A stretch of 64,000 bases of DNA, from the NCBI GenBank assembly GCA_032158295.1, contig CM063253.1, forward strand, positions 20,947,583-21,011,582, read 5' to 3'. Numbering within the stretch: the stretch's first letter is position 1; every line of letters starts with the position of its first letter. The notes under the pieces are model-generated. The model was not told the DNA's origin, searched no databases, and was given only the letters and a program-made list of their open reading frames with translations. This document shows, piece by piece, positions 11,476 to 25,976 of this stretch. The translations under genes were made by a program, and so were the position numbers. Origin of the DNA: Pycnopodia helianthoides (lineage: Eukaryota; Echinodermata; Asteroidea; Forcipulatida; Asteriidae).

Positions 11476-12157
11476 TTAAAGGCAGAGTGCACCTTTGATT
11501 TTTGGAACCGTTCGATTGTGTTAGCTCTATAAAAATGTAGTTATATAGACGATGTGACCTGTGACATCACATGTTTACAAAAGAGCCACAGAGCCTGGAC
11601 TTCCGGCGGGCACATTTGTACACAGCTCAATGGAAGAATACAACAAATCTTATGTTTTATGGAGATCGCGCTGTCTGATTTTCCTCAACTTTTGATATGA
11701 AGAAAGGGGGGACATCTCAAAAGCTGTACAGCTGTTGCTTTTGTAAATTTTGAATATATGTGAAAATTATGACACAAAAATAAATTTTCCCATTGAGCCT
11801 GTGTAGCATCTTGCCCGTCAGGAAATGCATTATAATGTACGAGGTCACCACTCTGTAAACAATGTAACATGGTATACACAATAAAACTAACCTGTTAAAG
11901 TTTCATTTCAAAAGGTAGTAGCATTATTGAGATATCACCAAAAATCTAGAGCGGTTATGTCAACGCAGGAAGAATAATCCGTAACGTTTCTCAGAATGAC
12001 ATGTTTGTGCATCCCTCGCTCTATAAAACCACATTCCTTTGAAGGAATTGTTGCTCAACATGTTATACAATACCACCAGCTGTAGTGCTTCTTAACAAGT
12101 AAGTTTTCGTGATCATTCATTTTTAGAGAAATTACCAAAGGTACACACTCCCTTTAA
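11476..12157. mobile_element. MITE family B, enlarged copy
   Basis: Ends TTAAAGGCAGAGTGCACCTT and AAAGGTACACACTCCCTTTAA with TTAA on both sides. It carries the family interior (AATAAAACTAACCTGT, AAAGGTAGTAGCATT, TTTCTCAGAATGA). At 682 bp it is longer than the other copies (about 370-410 bp), which implies a nested insertion of about 300 bp near 11540-11880. Confidence 0.7.
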
Positions 12158-12443
12158 GCATTTGCAATATTATGTCTACACATTTACACAATAGGGTATT
12201 GTTACCATAGTTGGAAACGTCAGTTTTGGTGATAATTAATGCGTTGACCAGACATCGATTGTGATCAGTGAAAGTAATGACTTGATATTGTGTTTAACCA
12301 TCAACGTTTTGCGTCTTGTACTTTAGTAATTAGCTTTAATTCACTACTCATGGTAAACTCTTGCTACAGATGGAATTTTTAATTCAGTAGAAAATGTGTA
12401 TCTCTTGCACTGGTGATCGCACACTCGTTCAAATAACGGTGTG

Positions 12444-12821
12444 TTAAAGGTACACGTTGCCTTGAATCGGCCGAGATGGTGGATAAAAAGCGTTTGTAAA
12501 CCGTTTGTTATAAAATGAATATGGTTAGAAAGATGCTATAAAAGTAGAATACAATGATCCACACAAATATGCCTCGAAATTGCGTGGTTTTCCTTTTACA
12601 TCGTGAACTAACTCAGTCGGCCATTTTATGGAGTCTACAAAATGGCCAACCGTGTTAGTTCGCAAAGTTAAAAAAAAAAAACGCAATTTCGAGGCATATT
12701 TGTGTGGATCATTGTATTCTACTTTTAAAACATCTTTCTAACCATATGCATTTTATAACAAACGGTCACAAACGCTTTTTATAAACCAACTCGACCGATC
12801 CAAGGCAACGTGTACCTTTAA
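12444..12821. mobile_element. Near-perfect foldback MITE, 378 bp
   Basis: The two halves are inverted copies: the left end TTAAAGGTACACGTTGCCTT pairs with the right end AAGGCAACGTGTACCTTTAA, and the pairing continues through AATGATCCACACAAATATGCC. Each arm is about 170 bp around a small spacer at 12610-12660. A transcript would form a long hairpin. Confidence 0.9.
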
Positions 12822-13157
12822 GAAAGAAAAGTATACCAGGGTACAAAGAAGAATGAAATTATTACACAAACTGCTTCTGAATAATTATGTAATCTTCGTT
12901 TCAGTGATCTACATTTTGTCATGATTGAAACTGCTCTTGGTCGGGGAAAAAACACCATATCCGCAGGGTTGAATGTCAGCCAGAAAAGAAAAAGGAAACC
13001 TTTTTCTCTCGTTTTTGACAAACAAATTGTATAATGTGGAACAGAACAATACAAGCAAAACAAAATGGAAAAAAGAAAAATATATAACGATTGGATGGAA
13101 TCAGCCCTTCTGCACCCCAACCGCACTCCTCCAAAAAGAAAAAACAAAAAACGAAAA

Positions 13158-13222
13158 CAACAACAAACAAACAAACAAACAAACAAACAAACAAACAAAC
13201 AAACAAACAAACAGACAAACAA
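13158..13222. repeat. (CAAA)n microsatellite
   Basis: About 16 CAAA units with one interruption (CAGACAAA). It is responsible for the lysine/asparagine/glutamine and cysteine/valine-rich frames around 12,818-13,336, which are not genes. Confidence 0.95.
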
Positions 13223-14821
13223 TAAACTGAAGAGAATTGCAATAAATAAAGCCCGTCTCCTCCACGTCATGACAAAATAATAGACAAAAATATTGTGTAA
13301 TGCGGAACAAAACAAAAACGAAACCAGGAACAACATTTTAGGAATCCATCACTAACTTTTGTCTGTGTTGGTAAAACAAAACAAAAAAATGTGTTACGCC
13401 ATCAATGCTTTTTTATGTAATCCTTAATTTGTGTAACTGTAATTTCCTCGGACCGAAAATGGCGTCCAGCAGCCACGATGAGCAAAAACAAACTGGCACC
13501 TCCATGTCTGAACTCTCTAAGTACACAACTCTGTGGGTATTGTGTTTGAAGGGCGCCATTGTGTAAAGAAAGAAAATATTATAGGGCGCCGTAGGTGAAA
13601 GATGGGGAACCCGTGGTGAAATGTAAAGAGTGCACTGGACGCCATTTCAGCAAGCAACTCTTTTGATGGAACAATAGATGAGTGCAGACAATGACCACTG
13701 CTCCCAATGAATAGCAGAACATTTGCTTGTTGATATGGGCATTATGTGTATTTCACGCTCCAACAGCAGATAAAGCTACAGTAACCCATTTTGTGCCGTC
13801 AGCGCTCCATGAACCTTTGAACGAAATACACAGATGAAAAAGTGACACGACGAAACAGACATGTAAACAGAAAAGCTGCCGTCAGACGGACACACAGATC
13901 AATGAAACAACACATAGACAAGCTTCAATATTCTATATCACCTATTTCATCTTTCTGAAGAAAGAGGTGTTCTTATATTCATACAAACCTTTGGTTTGTC
14001 CACAGAATGTTTCAAATACTATGGTTCTCAGGTCCACACTCTATTAAGTAATGTCTCTTCACCAGACGGTATTATGGCTGCATAAAAAAACGTAGTATTT
14101 TGTTGACCCTATTGTTATGAAAGTTCTACCAATGATGTACTGTACATTGTAGACAAATAACAATAGTGAACTTACACTATTAAACACATTCACCCCTGTG
14201 CTGGGTGTTTGGCAAACAGTAACAAAAAGGTACACCACTTTGAACATGCTCAAAATGAAACATTCTTAACAATAGGCCTTTCTTCAAAATACAATGGGAG
14301 AACAATTGCTTAAAATTCAGTATGAGTAATCCAGAATTTGACATCACAACGGTGCTTAGCAAAGACAAAGACAAACACAAAACGTTGTCTTAACTTATAA
14401 CATAATTACGGTACGTTTAATTTTCTTCCCCATTACTACCACCGCATAATTTCCGATTATAATGTTCAGGAGAATTTTCCTCTTGAGCGAGCTACCATTG
14501 TTATAACAATGGCGCGGCAAGTACCGTGCAATATTGATGACTCTGTGTAGCAATAAAAAGCGTTACCAAGGCTGCACCACCTGTATCCTTGACATCGATT
14601 GGTTACCACTAAACCCGTACTCCCGTCATCCTAGAGGGAAATTTTTAATGAATAAAAAGACAAGAGTGCTGGTTGGTTGGTTGGCATGGAGACTAAAAAC
14701 GCCAACAAATTGTGGTAGCACAAACAATCTATGACCACTACTTATGTACTGTACTCACAGATGAGGCTCACAGTTCACTGGTAGACAGTCTTAGTTTAAA
14801 CCGTAGCTGTATTTGGTGAAC
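13223..14821. other. Region upstream of the CARD/UBL gene
   Basis: No gene recognised. The 60-120 bp before the ATG contain CTCACAG at 14754-14760 and again near 14770, which could be acceptors of an untranslated 5' exon. No TATA box is clear in the 100 bp before the ATG, so the transcription start is unknown. Confidence 0.35.
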
Positions 14822-15155
14822 ATGGATCGCGCTACCCGGAAGAAGCTGCTCGAGTCTAAGAAGGCGCAGCTTGCCGAAGTGATCGATGCAGATGCAATCG
14901 CTAAGGAGTTGGTTTCTAAAGATGTGATAAACGAGGGCATCAGAGACCTGATCTTAAAGCTGAAGACCAACAAGGAGAAGACGTACAAACTGGTGGACGC
15001 GCTCAAGATTTCGAAGGGAAAGAAGTTTGAGCTGTTCTGCAATGTGCTGAGTGAACAGGGCCACGAAAAACTCGCCCAAGAGCTCATGCAGCCAAAAGGC
15101 AAAGAAGCAGATAGTGCCGGGAGACGGAAGAACAGAACTCCATCAGCTGGACGTG
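14822..15155 (+). CDS. Exon 1 of the CARD/UBL gene: CARD1
   Basis: 111 codons plus one base. Six-helix CARD pattern: RKKLLESKKAQLAEVID in helix 1, then DAIAKELVSKDVI, GIRDLILKLK, TYKLVDALKISKGKKFELF and a last helix ending LAQELM. Leu/Ile spacing and the K/E-rich surfaces are typical of CARDs. A short basic Ser/Gly-rich tail (GRRKNRTPSAGR) leads to donor G|GTGAGT at 15156. If the donor were not used, the frame would run 10 more codons to a stop at 15185-15187, giving a 121-residue CARD-only protein. Confidence 0.85.
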
Positions 15156-18100
15156 GTGAGTACACCAAAGATTACATCGTAGTTTAAATGACTACAGGAG
15201 ATTCATCATTGTACCCAAGGGGGTGCCTGGTGGCGCGTGCCCCCACAATCCAGTGCCCCAAAGTGCCCCCCACGAAAAATCCAGACACATGTAGTGCCCT
15301 TAAAAAAACCTTTAAAAAACAAAAACAAAAACACGGCCTTTCCCCCTGGAAAGCAATGCCCACATCATTGAAAATGCCTCTGTGTTTTCCTTGGCCGTTG
15401 GCCCTCCATCTCTTTCTAAGCCCAGCGGCAACCGGTTAAAAAATATCGGCTGAAATGAAATAGTGAGGTCAACGGTCAAGTAAGAGGGTGAAACGCATAC
15501 AAAAAGATTCATGTTTTTATCTCCTGGCATTTTACGGCGAAGGATAGAAACTCGTAGTCGACTTTATTTTTATTTGGTAATTACTCCAAAAATGGATGAC
15601 CATAAAAACTTACCTGGTAAGAAGCACTGCAGCTGTTGATAATGTGTAACATTTGGAGAAACAATTCCCTTTAAGGGAATGTGGTTTTAGAGAGAGGGAT
15701 TCAAAAACATTTCAATCTGAGAAACGTTTCTGCATTAAATGTTTCTGATTGTGTACTTCAATTACTGTTTATTCTTCCTGCGTGGACAAAAACGCTCCAG
15801 ATATTCGGCGCTAACTCAAAAACTCTGCCACCTTTCTAGAGTTTTCACAGGTTAGTTTTGTTGTATATATCTATATTTACTTAGTATTAAAACAATCGAA
15901 CGGTTAAAAAACCCAAAGCTATATTTTGCCTTTAATTGTGTTAAAATGGCCGCACCCAGCATAAACTCTAGCATTTTGGTGTGTAGGCTTACCGCAATAG
16001 TTTTGTGTTAAACACATTAGTGCGTTTACACAAACTTCAAGAAAATTTGCCCTTTTATGTAATGATGATAATTCCATTGGGGAAGAATATGTTACTTCAA
16101 GAGAACGTTTGTCTGTTCTCATTTTTTCAGTAGAAAAAGGCATGTAATAGATTCCTAGTGTCATGGTATTTCGTGTGACGTAAAGTGACGGTCTGAAACA
16201 CACGCCACGCCCAGCTCACTCATACTAATAATCATAAATGTTTAGCTTAACCTAAATAGCTTAACATAAATAGCTTAACATAAATAGCTTAACATGAATG
16301 CATCAAGCCGGTTTTTGCTTTGGGATTCAGTCAATAAACAAGAAGCACTGGATATTTCACTTAGCATTACTCAAGGTAATTATTTTAATTTCTTTTTGTT
16401 TTGATTCCTCGTTTTCACCCGAGAACTTCAGATTAAAAAAACACACCTTGCGATCCAGCTGTAACAATCTTGTCAACGTAGATGCAACCAATACGAAAAC
16501 GGGAAGGGGGGGGGGAGAAGAAGAAGAAAGAAAAAATGGTTAATAGTTTGTCTGAAATTGTTTTGATTGTTTTATTGATTAGTATGTGCTTATCCGGGGC
16601 TCTGGTATCAAGTATATACAAAACTAAGTTTAACGTTACAAAAACCCATTCATTTCCCTTATAGGGCCACTGAAAATAATTTTAATATGATATACTTTAA
16701 ATTATAAATTTATATATAACAAAAATTCATGCGTTTTAAAACACACAAACGTATGCCTGCTAAGGAGTCTGACAATAGCGGGGAGAAGGTAGAACTGTGC
16801 AAGTGCAACCCCACGGAGCTCTGAAAATCATATGATCATCCAACTCGTTTAGAAGACACAAATTAAATTGTTTGTAGTTGCTGTGGAAGTGGGGGGGGGG
16901 GTAAACTCAGCTAATATTTCTTAGTTTTCAATTCACTACTTGCACGGATCTGCCTTGTGTGTTTAGATCCTTGACTTCATGTTTCATATTGATTATGTAT
17001 TGTATTTATGTATCTGTTTGGATGAAAGTGTCATTACATTACCCTGACAATACAGAGTTATATAATGTTTCTATTCACTGCCGTCTCCAACTCGAGGCTC
17101 TACACGCAAATGGCTGACCATGCAAAGGGCGAATAGCACTTCAGCTTGGAAAGTAAGAAATCCCCAGCTACGGATTGGCTTACTCTAAATGAGTTGATAT
17201 TATGAATTATTTCATTAAGCATGAAGACAAATTTACAGGCCTAGTGGATACCAATCTCAGTGTCGAATTGCAATTTAAGGTTAAAGGTCACTTGAAAGAA
17301 GTCATAATGTACGCTTTGGTCATTTAATTTGAATATATACTGCACAATTATGATTGATCAATTCATATTCCTGCCATTGTCTTTTTGATAAACACATGCT
17401 TGTGAAATGAAATACAAAGTTTTCAAAAGTGTACAGCAGATAATGAATAAAAAACATGTTTCGCGTTCTGCCTTTTTGAAAAAAAAGAAGGAGTTTGTGT
17501 TTTCTTTCTAAAATGGCCGCCCAACACATTCAAGACAATCGGCCACCCAACACATTCAAGACAATCGGCCACCCAACACATTCAAGACAATCGGCCACCC
17601 AACACATTCAAGACAATCGGCCACCCAACACATTCAAGACAATCGGCCACCCAACACATTCAAGACAATCGGCCACCCAACACATTCAAGACAATCGGCC
17701 ACCCAACACATTCAAGACAATCGGCCACCCAACACATTCAAGACAATCGGCCACCCAACACATTCAAGACAATCGGCCACCCAACACATTCAAGACAATC
17801 GGCCACCCAACACATTCAAGACAATCGGCCACCCAACACATTCAAGACAATCGGCCACCCAACACATTCAAGACAATCGGCCACCCAACACATTCAAGAC
17901 AATCGGCCACCCAACACATTCAAGACAATCGGCCACCCAACACATTCAAGACAATCGGCCACCCAACACATTCAAGACAATCGGCCACCCAACACATTCA
18001 AGACAATCGGCCACCCAACACATTCAAGACAATCGGCCACCCAACACATTCAAGACAATCGGCCACCCAACACATTCAAGACAATCGGCCACCCAACACA

Positions 18101-21100
18101 TTCAAGACAATCGGCCACCCAACACATTCAAGACAATCGGCCACCCAACACATTCAAGACAATCGGCCACCCAACACATTCAAGACAATCGGCCACCCAA
18201 CACATTCAAGACAATCGGCCACCCAACACATTCAAGACAATCGGCCACCCAACACATTCAAGACAATCGGCCACCCAACACATTCAAGACAATCGGCCAC
18301 CCAACACATTCAAGACAATCGGCCACCCAACACATTCAAGACAATCGGCCACCCAACACATTCAAGACAATCGGCCACCCAACACATTCAAGACAATCGG
18401 CCACCCAACACATTCAAGACAATCGGCCACCCAACACATTCAAGACAATCGGCCACCCAACACATTCAAGACAATCGGCCACCCAACACATTCAAGACAA
18501 TCGGCCACCCAACACATTCAAGACAATCGGCCACCCAACACATTCAAGACAATCGGCCACCCAACACATTCAAGACAATCGGCCGGGCTATTTAACAAGA
18601 TGGTTGCCAGCTTTTTTCGGTATGTTTTTTCGGTGTGCTCAAGTCTAAAAATACGATCTTATTTATTTTAAAATTTATTTTTTTGGCCAGAGATCTTAAA
18701 AAAAAGAATTTCGTGAAGAAAGAAAAGAAAAAAAGGAGGCGGGCGGGGACGCTAAAAGCATGTGTTTTTTTTTTTTTTTTTTGGCCTTAAACAATCTGTG
18801 TAATGGTGTTTTTATTCACGAAATTGTGGATTAGCATGGTGAATGCATCATCAGACTGTCAGGTAATGATGTAGGTTGCCCACTTTGTTTGCACTCCTTG
18901 ATCTATGCCTAAATAATTGAGATTTGTCATTAGAAATCGATAACTGGAACTGAAATTAGCTGTCTCACACACAGCCGTATTTCAGATGAAATTGTCATTT
19001 ATTGTAAAGAACTTCATTAATCATGACTTAATCATGATCAATCACTCATGCATGTCATGACCAAAGCGCAAGGTCAGGACAACATTTCAGATTATTACTT
19101 TTAATAATATTGCAATGACGTGGGCGTAACTACAAAATATTCGTTGGTAGCACTATTGTTTACAGGCAAAGTATACCTTTGGTTTTTGGGACCGTTTGAT
19201 TGTTTGAATCTTATATAAATGTAGATATATACAATAAAACTAACCTGTGAAAATTTCATTGCAAAAGGTGGTCGCGTTTTTGAAATATCGCCAAAATCCC
19301 CAGCGAATAATGTCGACGCATAAAGAATATCCCTAATAGGAATACACGATCTGAGAAACGTTTCTGACAGAAACGTTTCTCATATTAAAATTTTTGTGGA
19401 TAAAAACTGACATATTTGTCAATATCCACAGTATTTTGAATTGAAATACATTATTTCTCAAAATGCTTTATACTATTGAAAGTTGCTGTAATTCTAACCA
19501 TGTCAGTTTTTATTGCCTTCTCCAAGTGCATCATGATAAGTCGCTGTAGTTTGGCGTACAATATGAAAACTTAATGATTATAAAGTTCATACCATCCTCC
19601 AAATAGAAAAAAAACTTTTCTATCTAAAAGCTCACTGATTCCAAAGTTCATACCAGTGCCAATCCTCCAGAGAAATGTTTCTATCTGAAAGCTCACTGAT
19701 TGTAATGTTCATACCAGTACCACTCCTCCAGAGAAATATGGAAGCTCACTGATTCTATAGTTCATTGGTTTTAGAGACAGAGACATTCATATCTCAGCAA
19801 ATTGATCGCTCTCATAATTCAACAATTTATAAAACCTGTCTTATAATGTTTCTCTTTGTTCCTAGCGCCTTGAGTACATTTGGTATATATACGTGCGCTA
19901 TAAGGACTCGTACATCTTCAGTGTTATTGAATTGAGATTTCGTTATTTTGCGAAAATAGGTAAAGAATATTTCTGGATAAAAAACTACTTAAATGTCAAG
20001 ATGCTGCTTCATGCATTCCGTGCTTGAGGTCACTTTAAACCGTGGGGATAATTACCGGCGAGTAACGGGGGGGGGGGGGGGTTCGGGGAGGGGAGGGGGG
20101 TCGGTGTGAGTTGTGAGGGGTTTCGGTCTTTCTCGGAATCAGGCATGATCGGCAGTGATCGAACAAATTAATTGACCAATTTCAAAACAAGTACCAAATA
20201 TTTTTTGTCTAAAATACTACATACCATCGCGAATTCTCTAGGTTTCTTTTCTTCACTCTCGATAAACAAGTAAATGCATACACATACACACTATGGTCAT
20301 TTTTTAAACCATGATTTGGACTTGGGCTTCTGCTTTGGCTTCGTCCACTTGATTGATGCCCCCCGTAAGGAAAGCTCACATTTTCACACATAACTGACAG
20401 AGCCCAAGATCAAGCATTGGTTTCGAAAAGGGTCAACATTTCTCTCGATTTCTTACATTAGTCTGCTGTTCTTTGAAAAATGAGGATTCCAACGTTAATT
20501 TGAACAGTAACACCATAATGGTTTCTCCTTGACGAGTCTTCGATGACGTTAATTAGTGCGAATTAACTATAGCCGTATTGGAATCAACTGCTACGGATTC
20601 AACTGTTGTTAAGGACGTTGCTAAGGACATCCTATACTTTCAACACATGATGACGCAGTGATCAAGCAGTAATAGACCTTTCCATTGATAAACAAACCGC
20701 GCTGGTTGGCATGGATGGCCGAATGTTACCAAAACATTCAATCGTCTTAACAGAATGTTGTGTCCAAATTCAATTTTTTTGCAAACGTTCAATAATAATA
20801 TAAAAAATACATCACATGATTGGTTACTTTGTTTCCAACAAATTTAACACTTTTTGTTAAACATTCTAACAAACTGTGGCTATCTGTTTTTGCTTTGCAC
20901 TGATGGCTTCCCATAGTTTTCCAACTTTGGTTGGCAAAAACTCGGACTGTGACCTTGAAACAGAAAGGTTTATAGACGTAGCCGTAGCCGCTAATTCGGA
21001 CACGGCTTAAGTTTGGGTTATCGAAGCTACCCGGCTTAGGGCCTAACGTCACTGGTACTCTGACAACCATAATCAGAATTGTGCTTTAGTCCCCACAGAT

Positions 21101-24100
21101 CCGTTGGTTGGTTCTATTAAACAAACAGACAATATCAGGTTGTCTCACAGTGGTTTCTTTTCCGCTGCCTTTCAATCTCTGTAGACCCCGGTTCGAATCC
21201 CACCCCATGACCGGAGCCTTGCCTTGCACGTGGATGGGGGGGGGGGGGGGGTCAGTCCCTATAGCTTATTGCGTGTGTTTGCTCAATTGGGGTTTTCCTC
21301 CCACATCTAAAACTGAACATTTTCTTCACCATTTTCTATTCATATTGGCGCTAATTGGAAGTGTATGACAGAAAGAAATTAGCGCAAAGGGCTATTTGCA
21401 TTTGTAAGTCTTCGATAGAACTCCAAGTGTTGTGGGACTGAGCATGGACAAAAAGGATTTAATTTAAAGGTATTATACAGGACTGGTAGAGCTGACAAAA
21501 CAGTCGCAAACAAAGTTCATGTTTTGTGTGATTAACCATATACATGAAATAACAAACCTGTGAAAATTTGAGCTCAATTGGTCATCGAGTTCACGAGAAA
21601 ATAGTGAAAAGAGACCTTATGTGTTTTCTGTTTTTCAAACATCGAGTTTATTATCGCGCGCGATAAAAACTATTGTTTTATTCATTTCTCAGAAACGATA
21701 GCATTTTAGGCAGAACTATTTTAAGGAACCCTTTCTACCATTACTTACTTTAAATCATGTAAGTTATGTGTGAATCTGTGAACATTTGTGTTTTTCGATC
21801 TTACCAATAGTGTACATGGCCTTTAAGACCTCAAAATGCCTGCCTGTGAGTAATTATTACAACATATTAAAATATCTTGAGTTAGATTGATTTATGATAA
21901 CAATTATAATAGCCTAATAGCCTAATATGAATAATAATAATAATACTAATACTAAAGTAAGGCATAAAAAAACTTTTTATTGCCCTTTTGGCTAAAAAAT
22001 CGGGAGGGTCGAGGAGGAAAAAATCACAGTAGATATAAACACAACTTTATGATTTCAACCATTTTAATGTTCTCAAAGTAGTATACATTCATACGGTGAA
22101 TACAAACTTACACAATAAACTTACACAAACTTGGTGTATGAATAAATAAAATAATAATTTATAAAACCCCGCGCTACGTATAGGCCAGTTAATCTAAGCC
22201 AAAAAATGGCTTGACCAAGACAACAATGTAACAGAAATGATTTTGTTTGCAACAGTCTCTCAAAACCCTCCAAAACAACATATCAAAAAAGTAGAAAAAA
22301 GTAAGCAGGGGAAATACGCATAATTTGCATAAATTAAAATTTGCCGTTTTCGCCTCTATTTTCACTTATGTATGTGTGCACACAACCTGATAGTTGTAGA
22401 ATTGATATCAATGTTCTATCAAATTTTCATGCAAATGTCTCTTGAAACCAGGAAACCCTCCCAAACAAAGTATCAACAATATTCAAAGTATCAAAGGTGC
22501 CAATATATATTAATTAAATTTATTTAATTAAAGTTACGTGCGTATTATGCACTAACAAGAAATGCAATATTGACTGCTCCTTTAAACTAAACTGCGCCAA
22601 TAAAGTGTCTAAACACTTACAAATGGTCAGATATATCACAACCTCAAATAGTATGCAGAACATTAATTAATTAATCCGATGCACAGTTATCTTCTGCGCA
22701 TTTTGATACCTCTTTTGTTGCGCTACGATAATGTTTGGCGGATTAATGGGTACTTGAGTGGCTTAAGGTCGAATTTCAAAAGTTGCAAAAGCCCCTATTC
22801 AAGCAAGACGTATCCTTGCCGTTCAGGACAGTGGTGGAGGACACACACAGCAGTTACAGTTTATAAGATAAAAGCAGAGAGTACCTTTAAGCAGTGAAGT
22901 TAGAAGTCGGAGGAGCTACTGCCATAAATTTCATGGTTAAGTAAACAGAACAAATTTGTGTCTTTTGTCTTGATTTTGTCTTTGTGTGATACTTGTGCAA
23001 GTTCCCTTCTGGAATTGGGGTGAATAGGGGCTTTTGCAACTTTTGAAATTCGACCTTAAGCCACTCAAGTGCCCATAAATCCGCCAAACAACATCGCAGC
23101 GCAACAAAAGAGGTGTCAAAATGCGCAGAAGATAACTGTGAATCGAATTATGTAATTATTTTTTTGCATACTATTTGAGGTTCCGATAAATCTGACCATT
23201 TGTAAATGTTTAGATACTTTATTGGCGCAGTTTATGTTTGAAACCTTGGACCAGGCACCCCTGGGTCAGAAGATGTTAGGGAGACTCCAAACTTAACCAA
23301 ATTATTATCTCTAGCCCGGTCATGGGGGTTCCAGTATTTATTTTATTAATTTTATTTAATTAAGACTATGTGGGTATTACAATGCACTATAAATTAATTA
23401 AATATTTGACTGCTCCTTTAAATGATGTTTGACACCTTGGACCAGGCACCACTGGGTCAGAGGATGTTAAGGAGGTTCCAAACTTTACAAATTATTATCT
23501 TCTGACCTAGTGGTGCCCAGTCGATCCAAGGTGTCAAATATAATAAAGGGGCAGTCAAATATTTCATTAATTTATAGTGCATTGTAATACGCTCAAAGTA
23601 ATAATTAAACAAATTTAATTAACATTTTCTGGAACCCCCATAACCAGGCTAGAGATAATAATTTTGTAAATTTTGGAACCTCCTTAACATCTTCTGACCT
23701 AGTGGTGACCGGTCCAAGGCATCAAACATGTTTAAAGGGACAGTAACATATTTCTTTAATTTATATTGCATGTAATTTGCACATAATTCTAATTAAATAA
23801 CTTAATTAGAAAATACTGGAACCCCCATGACCGGGCTAGAGATAATAATTTTGTAAAGTTTGGAACCTCCCTAACATCTTCTGACCCAGTGGTGCCCGGT
23901 CCAAGGCATCAAACATAATTTAAAGGGGAAGTCGTTATTGCATTTCTTGTTAGTGCATAATACGCACGTAACTTTAATTAAACAAATTTAATTAAGATAT
24001 GTTGGCACCTTTGATACTTTGAATATTGTTGATACTTTGTTTGGGAGGGTTTCCTGGTTTCAAGAGACATATGCCTATAAATTTTAGGTGACAATGATAT

Positions 24101-25940
24101 CAATTCTACAACTATCAGGGCGGGTGCACACATACATAAGTGAATTTTTTTTTCATTCTTATGTGCCAATGGAAACAAAATTTCTGTATTTTTATGATGC
24201 GGGCAATAACAATTCTAATTCTAATTCTAATTCTAATTCTAAAAATAGAGGCGAAAACAACATTTTTTAATTTATGCAAATTATGCATATTTCCTGCACT
24301 TCCTTTTTTCTACTTTTTTGATATTTTGTTTTGAAGGGTTTCAAGAGACTTTTGCATGCAAATTTGATGTGAAAATTAGATAAATTCTACTACTATCAAG
24401 GCGTATGCATACAAACATTAGTGAAAATAGAGGCGAAAACGGCAACGGCAATTTTTAATTTATGCAAATTATGCATATTTCCCCTACTTACTTTTTTCTA
24501 CTTTTTTGATATGTTGTTTTGGAGGGTTCGAAAAGACTGTTGCAAGGTCAAACCACTGATTGACTAGACTAGTAGGGGCCTGTTCAGCTGTCAGTCGAGT
24601 GACGTATACTTTGTGCTCGGTAGACGCCGCTTCTACCACATGGGCCACACGTGGGAGGATCTCCACGAGCGTGGTTTGGTCTCCACAAGCGTGGTTTGGT
24701 CTCCACAAGCGTGGTTTGGTCTCCACAAGCGTGGTTTGGTCTCCACAAGCGTGGTTTGGTCTCCACAAGCGTGGTTTGGTCTCCACGAGCGTGGTTTGGT
24801 CTCCACAAGCGTGGTTTGGTCTCCACAAGCGTGGTTTGGTCTCCACGAGCGTGGTTTGGTCTCCACAAGCGTGGTTTGGTCTCCACAAGCGTGGTTTGGT
24901 CTCCACAAGCGTGGTTTGGTCTCCACAAGCGTGGTTTGGTCTGCACAAGCGTGGTTTGGTCTCCACAAGCGTGGTTTGGTCTCCACAAGCGTGGTTTGGT
25001 CTCCACAAGCGTGGTTTGGTCTGCATAAGCGTGGTTTGGTCTGCACAAGCGTGGTTTGGTCTCCACAAGCGTGGTTTGGTCTCCACGAGCGTGGTTTGGT
25101 CTCCACGAGCGTGGTTTGGTCTCCACGAGCGTGGTTTGGTCTCCACAAGCGTGGTTTGGTCTCCACAAGCGTGGTTTGGTCTCCACAAGCGTGGTTTGGT
25201 CTCCACAAGCGTGGTTTGGTCTCCACAAGCGTGGTTTGGTCTCCACAAGCGTGGTTTGGTCTCCACAAGCGTGGTTTGGTCTCCACAAGCGTGGTTTGGT
25301 CTCCACAAGCGTGGTTTGGTCTGCACAAGCGTGGTTTGGTCTGCACAAGCGTGGTTTGGTCTCCACAAGCGTGGTTTGGTCTCCACAAGCGTGGTTTGGT
25401 CTGCACAAGCGTGGTTTGGTCTCCACAAGCGTGGTTTGGTCTCCACAAGCGTGGTTTGGTCTCCACAAGCGTGGTTTGGTCTGCACAAGCGTGGTTTGGT
25501 CTGCACAAGCGTGGTTTGGTCTCCACAAGCGTGGTTTGGTCTCCACAAGCGTGGTTTGGTCTCCACAAGCGTGGTTTGGTCGGGTGGGATCTCGTAGATC
25601 GGGAAGCTGCATTCTCTTCTTCTCTTTAATTTGCCAAATTGCAGGATTTTGACGGCGATAGTGTCCCGACTCGATAACTTTTTGAGACTATACTTTTAAA
25701 TTACATCATAAATATTTAAATTATATTTTAAACAGTTTCTTGATTTTTAATGACGATTTAGGCAACTGAAATTGGATTTGTTTTCTTTTGAATTCGTACA
25801 AGAAACACCCGTGGCTAAGCCCACGGCCACGTGTTTACAATATCAGATACGGCATCGTTCATCGTGATTTCTGACAGTACTCAAAAATAATATTTCAGCT
25901 TCGGATATTCAAAGTAAAAAATACTTCCCAAAAAATCGCC

Positions 25941-25976
<36 letters not shown>

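Noticed and set aside
12818..13336. 172-codon minus frame rich in Cys/Leu/Phe/Val
   Set aside because: It is driven by the (CAAA)n microsatellite and flanking low-complexity sequence.
17495..18595. 366-codon frame starting before AAAATGGCCGCC
   Set aside because: It is wholly the 26 bp satellite; perfect DNA repetition with a period not divisible by three argues against selection on a protein.
24484..25652. Six overlapping reading frames of 125-360 codons on both strands
   Set aside because: All are translations of the same 20 bp unit in different frames; the array has no stops because of its sequence, and no family pattern or codon signal supports a protein.
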